64,000 nt of DNA from Bdellovibrionales bacterium (GCA_018266375.1 JAFEAO010000005.1:579185-643184), one strand, 5' to 3'; shown: positions 35,706 to 44,523, numbered from the stretch's first letter. Notes: generated from the sequence alone by a model not told the origin. Numbers and translations are program-made.

Positions 35706-36539
35706 GTGACAAAATCTTTTAGCAGGCCGAAAACTTTGAAAAGGAAATGCGCAATCGGCTTTGTCGTTTCTATCCTACCATTGATCACGTCCTGTAATGT
35801 GGCCATTCGCCACATCGAGTTGCCTTCCAATCATGGTGAGATGATCAATGTAGTGAATGCACCCACAGTGGTTCCTGGTTTTCCACTGACACTTGTATCG
35901 CCTGTGCAGGCCAATATTTTGAGTCCGACGTTTAGTGCGACCTCACAGAGCTTTATTGCGATCCACATAGGTGGAGCGACAACCGGTGGGTTTGGACACG
36001 TTGTTCAGTGGGCAGGAGGGACTCCGGCAGGAGCCACGGCATTTACGCAAGTTGCAGCGGCATACTTTAACGATGGTTGGAATATCTGGGGTGAATGGTG
36101 GATTGCTGAAGTTTCCATGGACCAAGCTAACGTTCAAGCAGAGTATCACGAGACCACACCGTCAAGCGGTGGAGATGGCATCGTAATGGCTGTTTACGTT
36201 ATCTCCGGTACATCAGGAGTTGGAGCGATTGGGATCAAAAATGACCAGGCGGGCTTATCCACCTTATCACTCGATCTACCGTCTCTTTCCGCAAAAAGTT
36301 TGGTTCTCGTCGGAACATATCTCGAAGATAGTTATTCGCAGCGGCCGGCGAATACCGACCTGCTGCCTGGTTCCGTTGAAGACGCGAATCTTATCGATTC
36401 CGCAGGAGCAAGCCCATACAATTACGCGCATGCTTTTACGTCTGAGTCTGGCAACATTTCCGTCGGATACACTACTGTAAATTACAACGGAAGTTCCGGT
36501 TCGAAACTGGCTGCAGGCATAGAATTGCTAGCTCGATAG
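35706..36539 (+). CDS. Exported lipoprotein, unknown function
   Basis: A 277-residue lipoprotein starting at GTG 35706 with SD GAGGAA. Lipobox ITSC near residue 29 after a basic n-region. The mature part is a beta-sandwich-like sequence rich in Gly, Ala, Ser and Trp (FIAIHIGGATTGG, WNIWGEWWIAEVS, GDGIVMAVYVISG, SVGYTTVNYNGSSG) that resembles phage or surface jelly-roll proteins in composition, but I recognise no family. A hairpin terminator follows it. Confidence 0.78.
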   Translation: MTKSFSRPKTLKRKCAIGFVVSILPLITSCNVAIRHIELPSNHGEMINVVNAPTVVPGFPLTLVSPVQANILSPTFSATSQSFIAIHIGGATTGGFGHVVQWAGGTPAGATAFTQVAAAYFNDGWNIWGEWWIAEVSMDQANVQAEYHETTPSSGGDGIVMAVYVISGTSGVGAIGIKNDQAGLSTLSLDLPSLSAKSLVLVGTYLEDSYSQRPANTDLLPGSVEDANLIDSAGASPYNYAHAFTSESGNISVGYTTVNYNGSSGSKLAAGIELLAR

Positions 36540-36567
36540 AAGCAGTTGTCACTGAGTAGATATAGTC

Positions 36568-36602
36568 CGGCAGTCTCCGTCAAAGACTTGAGACTGCCGT
36601 TT
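36568..36602 (+). terminator. Intrinsic terminator-like hairpin
   Basis: A perfect 10-bp stem, CGGCAGTCTC (36568-36577) with GAGACTGCCG (36590-36599), 12-nt loop, then TTT. The T-run is short. It follows the lipoprotein gene by 28 bp. Confidence 0.6.
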
Positions 36603-36663
36603 CGTTCAGTCCAGTAAATAAATTTAATTTATTTTTGAACGCGTAGTTGCAGGCGTTGTCAAC

Positions 36664-36684
36664 TTGATTACACTATATAATCAA
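36664..36684. promoter_or_regulatory. Operator-like 7-7-7 palindrome upstream of the TIGR02147 gene
   Basis: TTGATTA (36664-36670), 7 nt, TAATCAA (36678-36684): perfect dyad arms. It ends two bases before the proposed -35 of the regulator gene, so autoregulation is plausible. Confidence 0.5.
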
Positions 36685-36686
36685 AT

Positions 36687-36716
36687 TTATTGAAATATTT
36701 ATGCGCTGCGTATAAA
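36687..36716 (+). promoter_or_regulatory. Putative promoter of the TIGR02147 gene
   Basis: TTATTG (36687-36692), 18-bp spacer, TATAAA (36711-36716), 8 nt, ATG at 36725. No SD before the ATG. TTGAAA at 36690 with a 15-bp spacer is an alternative -35. Confidence 0.45.
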
Positions 36717-36724
36717 TTCCACGC

Positions 36725-37555
36725 ATGACTTTGTCGCATAGTAGCTATCGCAACTTTCTTCGTTCTAAGTTAGTTGAAAAACAAACGAAGAATCCAGGGT
36801 ATTCGTTGCGTGCATTTGCCCGTCAGTTAGGCGTTGAGGCCGGATTTCTATCCTATGTTCTCAATGGCAAAAGAGACATTTCAGAAAGAATGGTTAGTCA
36901 GTTTTCGGAAAAACTTCAGCTGGATGAGGAAGAATCCCAAATTTTTGAACTCCTGGTCCGCAAGGAAAAGACCGTTTCAAAAAACCTCAGGGAGCGGCTT
37001 GAATCACAACTCAAAAAGAGTCTTTCAAGCGATTCGAATCGGCGCGACCTATCGTTAGATCATTTCAAGATGATTTCGGAATGGTATCATTTTGCCATTT
37101 TAAGCTTGATCGATTTGCAAGAATTTACCTGGACGGAGCAAAATGTGGCCGAGAGCCTTGGTGTGCCTCTTGAAACCGTTCGCCTCGCTCTCGAAAGGCT
37201 GAAGATGCTGGAACTCATTGAAGTTACGTCATCAGGCCGTCCTCGCCGCACGGATGCCTGCGTTCATGTCGAAGGCACTAGTCCCAATGAAGCGCTTCGT
37301 CGCTATCATGAAACCTTGTTGACAAAGAATATCATCGCACTCTCTGATGTGGGACCTCAAGAGAGGGTCACTCGCACTCAAAATTTTGCTTTTTCGTCTG
37401 AGCAGCTCCCTGAGGTTAGGAAGTCAATTGATCAATGCATCCGAAAGCTCGAATCGATCTCAAAAGGAACGAGAGTCTCGCCCGAGATTTACCACGTTGG
37501 TTTTCACGTCTTCCCTATTTCAAGAATTAAAAACACGAAAGGACCTAAAAAATGA
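36725..37555 (+). CDS. TIGR02147-family (DUF4423) transcriptional regulator
   Basis: A 276-residue cytoplasmic protein. The N-terminal half has an HTH_XRE-like helix-turn-helix (YSLRAFARQLGVEAGFLSYVLNGKR, read in two halves); the C-terminal half starts around ISEWYHFAILSL, the hallmark of the DUF4423 domain, and includes a winged-helix-like LGVPLETVRLALERL. The family is expanded in Bdellovibrio and Fibrobacter, its ligands are unknown. It overlaps the next gene by 4 bp (ATGA), so it is made together with the HExxH protein, and a palindrome lies at its promoter. Confidence 0.88.
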   Translation: MTLSHSSYRNFLRSKLVEKQTKNPGYSLRAFARQLGVEAGFLSYVLNGKRDISERMVSQFSEKLQLDEEESQIFELLVRKEKTVSKNLRERLESQLKKSLSSDSNRRDLSLDHFKMISEWYHFAILSLIDLQEFTWTEQNVAESLGVPLETVRLALERLKMLELIEVTSSGRPRRTDACVHVEGTSPNEALRRYHETLLTKNIIALSDVGPQERVTRTQNFAFSSEQLPEVRKSIDQCIRKLESISKGTRVSPEIYHVGFHVFPISRIKNTKGPKK

Positions 37556-38871
37556 AACATATCTATACAGTTCTCAAAAGTTCGGCGATGCTATCGCTCC
37601 TGGGCTGTCTTCAAATCACCTTGAGCCCAACGCAAGGTTGGGCTCAGAGCACCGGCGGGGGTGGCACAGGCTATCACAACCGTCCGGGCGACGAAATACA
37701 ACTCCAAGATCTTGTCTCAAGCGCGGTATGCGACCCTCGCAATCGCACGACCGATGCTGTGATGCAGACTCTCAAGCTTGGACCGAAGGTCGACGCGATA
37801 TTAGCTGCCACTTTTGAGTTGCATCCATACATGGGGTACCTCATCCGTCAAGAACTTGCGAGTATGACCTGGTGTCTCAGCCAAAAACATCTACGTCGAG
37901 TTCAGACTGAAGATTCCGATAGCGTGTTTGCTGGCGATTATCTGCCTAAAGCTCAGCTTGGGATCCGAGACATCGCTAGAAAAATCGTGTATCTCGACAT
38001 GCCCAATATCAAGAAGATGCGGGAAGATCATGTTGCCATGACGCTAATTCATGAAGTGATGCATTCGTTCTTGAGCCCGATGTTACCGAGGCGGAACGAT
38101 ACGCTCCGAGATGTCACTCATTCGATGTATGACATATATCAAATGACTTTGGAAAAATCGTCCACCTCTTTCGAAATCCGGCGTCAGCAGCTGGATCGAT
38201 TGATCTATATGGCGGGCTTGGGTTTCGGCACCAGTGAGTTTGGTCTCGCGTTTGGACGAACGGTGCAGAATCCTACAGCTGCATCCGAAGCTGATCTCAG
38301 CAGGTTAACTGATGGCTGGCGATCTACGTCGATGCTCAAGCTTATCGTCAACGAACTAGGTCAGGCTAAACTCGCAGGGCGAATCTATCAACTTGGACAT
38401 CAGGTCTTCTTGAATACCAATTCTGGACGGGAAGCTTATCTGGCAAGTGTTAAAGAACGACTCAGATGGTGCACGCTGGGAAAGCATCTTAAGCTCGAAA
38501 GGTGCATACCGAGAGACTGGTTTCAATCCGATGAAGACAGTAACGTACCGCTCGACTTTGGCGCTTGTCACTATACAAGCTGGGGTTCAGTAATGGTCGA
38601 CTCTGCAGGATTTATGTCCAATGCTGGCTTCAAGGCCAGTGTTCAAATTGAAACCAAATTGACTTGGCCGGGTGGCGGAGTTCAAACGAACTACGATCGA
38701 ACGGTCAGGAACCACTCGATTTTGTTTTTTGTTCAGTTGGGAGAGTCATTCCCAGAAAAACTGGCGGCAGCATTTAGAACCTACGATAAGGATTACCAGC
38801 AGATCCTGCAAGCCGTGCTTGCAGGTCATTGCGATATTCCTAATTCTCCTTATCGAAAATTTTTTCGTTAA
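37552..38871 (+). CDS. Exported protein with HExxH motif, putative metallopeptidase
   Basis: A 439-residue protein with signal peptide (about 1-32, cleavage after GWAQ). HEVMH at residues 167-171 (MTLIHEVMHSF) is a zinc-peptidase motif; the nearby loop with HSMYDIY may supply a further ligand. Several Cys are spaced through the chain. No named family fits. It is translationally coupled to the TIGR02147 regulator and followed by another exported protein after 24 bp; a secreted protease under control of that regulator is a reasonable inference. Confidence 0.75.
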   Translation: MKHIYTVLKSSAMLSLLGCLQITLSPTQGWAQSTGGGGTGYHNRPGDEIQLQDLVSSAVCDPRNRTTDAVMQTLKLGPKVDAILAATFELHPYMGYLIRQELASMTWCLSQKHLRRVQTEDSDSVFAGDYLPKAQLGIRDIARKIVYLDMPNIKKMREDHVAMTLIHEVMHSFLSPMLPRRNDTLRDVTHSMYDIYQMTLEKSSTSFEIRRQQLDRLIYMAGLGFGTSEFGLAFGRTVQNPTAASEADLSRLTDGWRSTSMLKLIVNELGQAKLAGRIYQLGHQVFLNTNSGREAYLASVKERLRWCTLGKHLKLERCIPRDWFQSDEDSNVPLDFGACHYTSWGSVMVDSAGFMSNAGFKASVQIETKLTWPGGGVQTNYDRTVRNHSILFFVQLGESFPEKLAAAFRTYDKDYQQILQAVLAGHCDIPNSPYRKFFR

Positions 38872-38895
38872 TCGACAACTTTTAGGAGCAACTTT

Positions 38896-39399
38896 ATGAA
38901 AACAAAAATCAGTTTGTTTTTCTTGGTCTTAAGCGCGTCTGTGGCAAGTTATGCATACCCTGCACGGTATTCCATCAAAGGTAAATGCTATTCAATCCCC
39001 GAAAACACCGCGTACTACACCGCTTATTTTTTGGGATCCGCAGTTGGATCGTCGGGGTATGATTGCGATAATGCCGCCGAGATCCTCGATAGCATTTGTG
39101 AACACCGGGCTAAGGAACAGGGCTTGACTGGCTCGAGCGTCTATAAGGATCTCTGGGTACTCGGCAAGAGCGCCTCGGCCGCGGGCGGATATTCGTTCGA
39201 CACTAGGAGGTCCAGGGTTTTATTTGGTCTTCTTTATAACGCAAATGGATATTCGGTGTCTAGCTACCGATCTGTTTCAAAGTCCACGAATGTTCAGCCT
39301 GTCCCTTTGGACGCGAGGGAAGGCAAGGACTGCAAACTTAATAAAAAATATCCGCAAGAAGATGAACCCTCGATCGTCGATGCTGGTTTGATGGGATAA
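38896..39399 (+). CDS. Small Cys-containing exported protein
   Basis: A 167-residue protein with signal peptide MKTKISLFFLVLSASVAS and four Cys in the mature part (KGKCYSIP, GYDCDNA, DSICEH, KDCKL), suggesting two disulfides. Tyr- and Ser-rich. An SD (TAGGAG) precedes ATG 38896. Probably the last gene of the TIGR02147 operon; function unknown. Confidence 0.75.
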   Translation: MKTKISLFFLVLSASVASYAYPARYSIKGKCYSIPENTAYYTAYFLGSAVGSSGYDCDNAAEILDSICEHRAKEQGLTGSSVYKDLWVLGKSASAAGGYSFDTRRSRVLFGLLYNANGYSVSSYRSVSKSTNVQPVPLDAREGKDCKLNKKYPQEDEPSIVDAGLMG

Positions 39400-39505
39400 C
39401 CCTTCTTGAGTAATGCCGTTTTTGAAATAGCGGCTCGTCACTTCGTCAGAAGCAGGAATTCGATTCCGATGCAGGCCGTTTGATTGTAATCATTGAAGAA
39501 TCCCG

Positions 39506-39523
39506 GTCAGTCTAAAGACTGAC
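39506..39523. promoter_or_regulatory. 18-bp palindrome upstream of the lipoprotein operon
   Basis: GTCAGTCT-AA-AGACTGAC, perfect 8-bp arms with 2-nt centre, 25 bp before the first start of the operon. A 5-bp-armed dyad (TGATT-GT-AATCA, 39481-39492) lies just upstream. The arrangement suits a dimeric repressor; no protein is known to bind here. Confidence 0.45.
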
Positions 39524-39548
39524 ACTCGATTTGCCGATTAGACAACGA

Positions 39549-39827
39549 ATGGGCTCTCTTATGACTATGCCTCGTTTGCGAGGTATTGCATTCGTTGTTG
39601 GAGTATTACTCGTAGGTTCGGCGCCTGCGTTTGCACTCACACGTGCTCCGGCCTCCGGGACGGGCGAGTCCTCTCTATTATATTGGCGTTATCTCTGTCG
39701 AGGACAACCGCAGGACCAAACTCAAAGTAAAAACAGACGCGAGCTCAGCTGTCCATCTCAGAGGTGGAAGGTAAATACTCGTGTCGGCGAAGACAAAGTC
39801 ATCGAGGTGATCGAAGATGCTTCGTAA
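39549..39827 (+). CDS. Small exported protein, possibly frameshifted
   Basis: A frame of 92 residues from ATG 39549 (or 39561/39567) with a good signal peptide (RLRGIAFVVGVLLVGSAPAFA). After the cleavage site the frame reads poorly, while the +1 frame (about 39656-39770) reads GVISVEDNRRTKLKVKTD with normal codon choice and then stops; the last 17 codons of the original frame (RVGEDKVIEVIEDAS) again look natural and end across the start of the next gene (ATG 39817). Two compensating shifts, real or from sequencing, would explain this. Function unknown; first gene of a four-gene overlapping operon. Confidence 0.5.
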   Translation: MGSLMTMPRLRGIAFVVGVLLVGSAPAFALTRAPASGTGESSLLYWRYLCRGQPQDQTQSKNRRELSCPSQRWKVNTRVGEDKVIEVIEDAS

Positions 39828-40674
39828 CCAGCTCCGCACCGTTACATTGCTCTCAGTGGCGACGCTGATGTTGTCGTCGTGCGCGCCGATCCTATCCAAA
39901 CGTACGGACGAGCAGGCGTGGATCGAGTATATGCAAGATCTCAAATCCAAGCGCGAGCCCGCGTCGAACGCGCAACCCGAAAAATTCAGCGAAATCTCGG
40001 TTCGCGGGATTCTACTGTCTTGTAACAAGAGTCCCCAGATTGAGGCTTGTTACCGCCAGAAAGTAACGGTGTCTTTCGATTCGGCGTTTAAGAACGATCC
40101 TTCGTATAGGAAACTGCAAAAAGAGTTTTTGAGCCAGTACTCTTATGACCGCGTATTTGCGGAAGTTCAATCATTCCATCAAGTGTTGCTCTCGGGCATG
40201 GAACTTCGTGCGGTCGATCACATCCGTGACCTCCATGAAAAATGCGGTGATCGCGACGAGATCGGCGTGACGATTCATTCGTTCGGACCGTTTTTAGGCG
40301 GGGATACCGAAATTCCAAAAGGCTATTACAGCTGCTTGAACGACGAGATCGAAAAGGACGAAGATCAGCTCCTCAGCGAAACAACCGAGCGTCTCGGCCT
40401 CACGATCGTCACTCCTGAAGCCAAGCAATGGATTCGCGAGCGCCAGATTGATCCGGTGTACGAAAAGTACACGCATGATTTTTTCCAAAAACAGATGAGC
40501 CTCGAAAAAAAGGAATGGGACGCATCCGCGGACGAGATCAAGGACCGCATTGAGACGCACGAGTCCCTTCACTCGGCGGTTAAACGCTTGAGCACCGAGT
40601 TGCGCGGCCAATACAAGTTTTTACCGGTCGAAATTTATCTAACCAAGCTTTACAAGGAGACGAAGCGCCAATGA
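39817..40674 (+). CDS. Lipoprotein, unknown function
   Basis: A 285-residue lipoprotein (lipobox LSSC near residue 21). The mature part is highly charged and helical, with long Glu/Lys-rich stretches (EKDEDQLLSETTERLG, EKKEWDASADEIKDR) and three Cys. No family recognised. It overlaps the preceding gene by 11 bp and the following one by 4 bp (ATGA), so it belongs to a tightly coupled operon of envelope lipoproteins. Confidence 0.8.
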   Translation: MLRNQLRTVTLLSVATLMLSSCAPILSKRTDEQAWIEYMQDLKSKREPASNAQPEKFSEISVRGILLSCNKSPQIEACYRQKVTVSFDSAFKNDPSYRKLQKEFLSQYSYDRVFAEVQSFHQVLLSGMELRAVDHIRDLHEKCGDRDEIGVTIHSFGPFLGGDTEIPKGYYSCLNDEIEKDEDQLLSETTERLGLTIVTPEAKQWIRERQIDPVYEKYTHDFFQKQMSLEKKEWDASADEIKDRIETHESLHSAVKRLSTELRGQYKFLPVEIYLTKLYKETKRQ

Positions 40675-41177
40675 AGAACGTATTATGGCTGGGTTGCGTA
40701 TTTGTCGCCCTGTCGGCGTGTTCACCGGCAAAGTTCGACGTCAAGCACGCGACTTTCAACGGTGAAAACGCTTTTGTCGCGACTAAAGACCAGATCATCA
40801 ATAAACTTCAGCAAGACGGGGTGCTTGAAGGCGTACAAACTTCAAGTATTGATCGGACGTATGAAATCGCCGTAACCAACACGAGCACCCGGTATTTTAT
40901 TAAAGACAACAAAGTAGTATCGATGATTCGCAATCCGCAAGGCGATGAGACTAAGCTGATTTACTGGCGTTACAAGTTCCAAGGCAAACTTTATCGAGAC
41001 GTTGAAATGCTAAGCGATGGTCTGATGGGCCACCGTCTGCCGCTTCGTCAGATCGCATGCGACGACTGCTCGGTCGCCGAAGCGGGAAAGGCTCCGGACT
41101 CTGGCAACGGCGTCGGCGTGATTTACGATCCAAGTTCGGAACAAGTGAAGAGGGTTTTCTATTATGACTCTCACTAA
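40671..41177 (+). CDS. Small lipoprotein, unknown function
   Basis: A 168-residue lipoprotein (lipobox LSAC, residue about 17). The mature part is beta-rich (TYEIAVTNTSTRYFIKDNK, LIYWRYKFQGKLYRDVEM) with a CDDC pair near residue 125 that could bind metal or form a disulfide. No family recognised. ATGA overlap with the gene before and 14-bp overlap with the gene after. Confidence 0.8.
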   Translation: MKNVLWLGCVFVALSACSPAKFDVKHATFNGENAFVATKDQIINKLQQDGVLEGVQTSSIDRTYEIAVTNTSTRYFIKDNKVVSMIRNPQGDETKLIYWRYKFQGKLYRDVEMLSDGLMGHRLPLRQIACDDCSVAEAGKAPDSGNGVGVIYDPSSEQVKRVFYYDSH

Positions 41178-43956
41178 AACCCGGTTCAAGATCGTCATTC
41201 TTGCGATGTTCGCGCTAAGCTCTTGCACGCAGGATGAGCATCGCCTGTGGATACAGGTTCAAAACGCGAAAAAGGAAACGGCATCAAGCCGCAAGCCCGC
41301 GCAAAATCGTCCTCAGTGTTTTTCGGACCGTTATCGCCAGGACCTCATTGCAGCCGACATCGTCGATTTTGAAAAAGATTATTACGCCAAATATAAAGAT
41401 CAAAAACCGTCAACGTTTCAATTCGGTGATCAAAACTTTTCTTCTCTCCATCCGTTGACGATTGCGTTCCTGAGCCATAAAAGAAATCTCGATAAAACTT
41501 ACGGTTCAAGCTGGATCGCGACTTCGCCGGCACAAGCGGCATGTAACGGATCTGATAAAACTGGCAACTGCTTCGTCGAAGCGCTTTACGGCGGCAATGG
41601 TGCCGGTGTCGATGAAGGTTTGATGCACTACTGGTTTTTTCTGAAAACCGGATATGTGATGTCGGCTCAGAAAGTTTATCCTTGGTTCAAATCCCCAATC
41701 ATCATCGACGTTTCGCCGAAGGATGTTCCGCTTCAAAACTACCTCTTTGATGCAAACGAGTGGAGAGCTTGGTGGAAGATGGCCAATTTGCTTCCGGCAT
41801 CCATGATCCAAATGCCTTCGTTGCAGACGATCCATCGCTTGCCTCGAGGCGCGCCGCCCGATGAGTGGAAGGGCACTTTGACCTGCGGATTGTCGACCGG
41901 TAGGTGGAACGCCGGTTTCATCACTCTCGGCGAGGGGTGCTTGACCGTAAATAAACGTGCACCACTGGATCAAAAAGCGTCTTACTTTTATTCGGCGACG
42001 ACTCATGAATTTGCTCACCGCCTTGCGGCTTGGAACTTCAGCAAAGACAAAAATGGGCCTGAGGTGAGTCTTGCCGAATCTCCCGAGTTCATGGCGCTTT
42101 CGGGCTGGAAAAAAGAAGAGCTGGTCGAGAAAACGACGGGCAAGATTTCGATGGTCTGGAAAAATAACGAAAATGGCGAGTACGTGACAAGTTATTCGCG
42201 CACGAGTCCTGCCGAGGACTTCGCCGAGAGCGTCGGCTATTTCCGCATGAAGCCGGAGTGGGTGCAGGAAAAATCGCCGCTCAAGTACCGGTACATCCGC
42301 GAAAAAGTTTACGGCAAGCAAGGATACACAGCCACTGAACTGAATGAGACGTACACGCGGATGATTAGCGACGATGTGATCGAAAGTATCGATACCTGGT
42401 TAACGCCTTGTACGGGTGTCACGCCGGAATCGCCTGCGCTCGATAATGCCGCGTATTCCAAAATTCCAGGCACAATCCAGATTACGGTTCCGATCGACAA
42501 AAGTGCCACTTCTTGCATTCAAGTCAAAGTCACGAACAGAATCGCCAAATCGGTCGCCGACATTCGTTACGATGAACCGGAAGGCTGCGAAGTCATGAAT
42601 AAGTCCGAAGCTGACATTGTTCAGGGCGTAGCCAAAACGATTGGATACAAACTCGATCCGTATTTGAAAAACGACGCTAAAGTTACCGACATGATGAAAA
42701 ACGTGACGGAGTTCCGCAAGGCGATGACCGAGGAGTTCGATGCCCGCACCCTCGTGCTCGCATGCTGGCGCCAGGACAGTCCTCAGGCTTGTTACGACTC
42801 GAAACTTGAAACCCGTTACAAAGAGCTCTACGAAAAAAATAAAGCACTCATCACCGCTGGAACCGAGGATGTCGCCGAAATCGAGCACAGCCGGTTCAAG
42901 CGTAACTTTAGCTATGAAGTTCAGATGGGGAAGGTGAGCGAGTTCTACGAGAACCTCATGTTCGCGGAGACGGCTAAGATCCCCGGTCTTGTCGACAGAA
43001 TTTGGAACGATTGCAAATCGAAAGCCGGGCCGATCACCGCGACGAAACTGAGCCCGTATACCCCAGGAGCGGCTTACATGCCTCCGGAGATGCTCAACTG
43101 CGTGAACCGCTCGCTTGAGGACGATCAGTTCGTTCAACTCCGTACTTCAGCCGGCGCGGATCGCGATCCCGCGATCACCATCGTAGCCGCCGATGCTCGT
43201 GAGTGGATCGATCAACGTGTGCTCTTACCGCGCTTTAAAGCGGCGCTTGATCAAAAACTCGCTGAAGCGAGTAAAGCCGATCAGGACCGTTTGGCAGGCA
43301 TGAAAGCCCCGCAAGCCGATCGGATTGCGAGCGCAATGACCAAGGACTGGTCATGGCAACCGGACGGACAGTATTTTAGCTACGTCAACTGCCGCGCGGA
43401 AGCCGGCAAACGTCTGAACGGTGTTTTCACGCCTTCCGACTATCGGTTTGTGAGCCTCGGCGCTGAGCTCGACGGACTTGGAAACCAGATTTGCGAAAAA
43501 GTCCGCGTGTACGTCAACGCGAATGCAAACAAGCCGGGCCCGGGCAAGCCCCGGACCGAAGCCCGTGCTCCGGCTGATGCCCCGGCGATGGTGGTGGAGC
43601 AAACTCCGGAAGCGCTCTGGAAAAAGCTCTCGCCGGCTTTGGTCGCTCAGGCTCAGGGACGTTTCAATCACTGCCGCAATAAAGTGTACTTTGCCAGAAA
43701 GCTTCGTCGGTTTTGCCTCTTTACCGAGCCGGTTGTCGATGATCAGGACCAGTATAGAAAGAACGCCTGGAGCTGGACGCGCGACCGCGGCGTCCACGCT
43801 TGGATGAAGGATCCCGAAGTTCAGAAGTACTATACGTCCAAAGGGTATTCGGAAAGCGCGTTTTTTGACGCGGTTCAGGCCCGCGTGGACGAAGAAAGTC
43901 AAGAGTTTGTCGATGCGATCAACGCCGCATTCTTCGACGAAAATTCTGATCAATAA
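41164..43956 (+). CDS. Large lipoprotein with HExxH...E, putative gluzincin-type metalloprotease
   Basis: A 930-residue lipoprotein (lipobox LSSC, about residue 20). HEFAH at 281-285 (ATTHEFAHRLAAWN) is a zinc-peptidase motif and the third ligand is probably Glu355 in AEDFAESVGYF, a spacing and DFAES context like that of lethal-factor/gluzincin-type peptidases. The C-terminal 500 residues are helical and charged, with many Cys (KACYDS, VNCRAEA, FNHCRN) that may form disulfides. Anchored in the outer or inner membrane, it would act in the periplasm or at the surface. It is the last gene of the operon; the three upstream genes may be its partners. Protease activity is inferred from motifs. Confidence 0.8.
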   Translation: MTLTKTRFKIVILAMFALSSCTQDEHRLWIQVQNAKKETASSRKPAQNRPQCFSDRYRQDLIAADIVDFEKDYYAKYKDQKPSTFQFGDQNFSSLHPLTIAFLSHKRNLDKTYGSSWIATSPAQAACNGSDKTGNCFVEALYGGNGAGVDEGLMHYWFFLKTGYVMSAQKVYPWFKSPIIIDVSPKDVPLQNYLFDANEWRAWWKMANLLPASMIQMPSLQTIHRLPRGAPPDEWKGTLTCGLSTGRWNAGFITLGEGCLTVNKRAPLDQKASYFYSATTHEFAHRLAAWNFSKDKNGPEVSLAESPEFMALSGWKKEELVEKTTGKISMVWKNNENGEYVTSYSRTSPAEDFAESVGYFRMKPEWVQEKSPLKYRYIREKVYGKQGYTATELNETYTRMISDDVIESIDTWLTPCTGVTPESPALDNAAYSKIPGTIQITVPIDKSATSCIQVKVTNRIAKSVADIRYDEPEGCEVMNKSEADIVQGVAKTIGYKLDPYLKNDAKVTDMMKNVTEFRKAMTEEFDARTLVLACWRQDSPQACYDSKLETRYKELYEKNKALITAGTEDVAEIEHSRFKRNFSYEVQMGKVSEFYENLMFAETAKIPGLVDRIWNDCKSKAGPITATKLSPYTPGAAYMPPEMLNCVNRSLEDDQFVQLRTSAGADRDPAITIVAADAREWIDQRVLLPRFKAALDQKLAEASKADQDRLAGMKAPQADRIASAMTKDWSWQPDGQYFSYVNCRAEAGKRLNGVFTPSDYRFVSLGAELDGLGNQICEKVRVYVNANANKPGPGKPRTEARAPADAPAMVVEQTPEALWKKLSPALVAQAQGRFNHCRNKVYFARKLRRFCLFTEPVVDDQDQYRKNAWSWTRDRGVHAWMKDPEVQKYYTSKGYSESAFFDAVQARVDEESQEFVDAINAAFFDENSDQ

Positions 43957-44069
43957 AATTCAAGCTGTGTCCGCCAAGACCCGATGAGCGGATAAGACAA
44001 GGAAGTTGCGCAGACCAGGGATGAGGTCGTAGGCGAAGTCAACGCCGGAGCGTAAACGGAGAAAAGGTC

Positions 44070-44468
44070 ATGCGCACGTTTAAAAGAGCAGGGGCAGTGC
44101 TCGCAGCACTCGTTGGTTTCACTTCCGCCACTCACGCAGCCGAAATTAACGTCTATCAAGTTTATCGTTCGATCGATCTCGGCGAGTCCGAGACGCTTCC
44201 ACCGAAAGACATCTTTATCAGCGCCGGCTCCACACAAGGCGTAAAAAGGGGTGCCGTTCTTGACGTCTATCGCCGCATCTCGAGTTTCGATAACCTCACA
44301 CAAAAGCACATGGGTGACCACATGATCCCGGTCGGTCGATTGAAAGTGATTCATGTCGACGAGCAAACCGCGATCGCACGCCTCGATAAGTTCGTATCGA
44401 CCGACTCCGAACCGGCATTGCTTCCGCAAGCCGTGATGATCGGCGACGTCGTTCGGCTCTCCCAATAG
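44070..44468 (+). CDS. Small exported protein, unknown function
   Basis: A 132-residue protein with signal peptide (about 1-24, cleavage after THAA). The mature part is a beta-rich domain with ISAGSTQGVKRGAVLDVYRR, LKVIHVDEQTAIARLD and MIGDVVRLSQ, a pattern seen in the C-terminal barrel-like domain of FlgT-type and related envelope proteins (GlyValLysLysGly...GlyAspVal). SD GGAG before ATG 44070. An intrinsic terminator follows. Confidence 0.78.
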   Translation: MRTFKRAGAVLAALVGFTSATHAAEINVYQVYRSIDLGESETLPPKDIFISAGSTQGVKRGAVLDVYRRISSFDNLTQKHMGDHMIPVGRLKVIHVDEQTAIARLDKFVSTDSEPALLPQAVMIGDVVRLSQ

Positions 44469-44492
44469 ATTGCTTAAATAATTTTAAAACTG

Positions 44493-44523
44493 GCCCGCGA
44501 AGCTTCAAACCTCGCGGGCGTTT
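44493..44523 (+). terminator. Intrinsic terminator
   Basis: GCCCGCGA (44493-44500) and TCGCGGGC (44512-44519) form a perfect 8-bp GC-rich stem with an 11-nt loop, followed by GTTT. It ends the 44070 gene and lies before the convergent ssb. Confidence 0.65.

Noticed and set aside
39400..39548. tRNA or mobile-element boundary at the edge of the accessory stretch
   Set aside because: No cloverleaf, direct repeat or integrase remnant is visible; only two short dyads.
43957..44069. Possible RNA gene in the gap after the metalloprotease operon
   Set aside because: No consistent helices or terminator were found; only an SD for the 44070 gene is evident.
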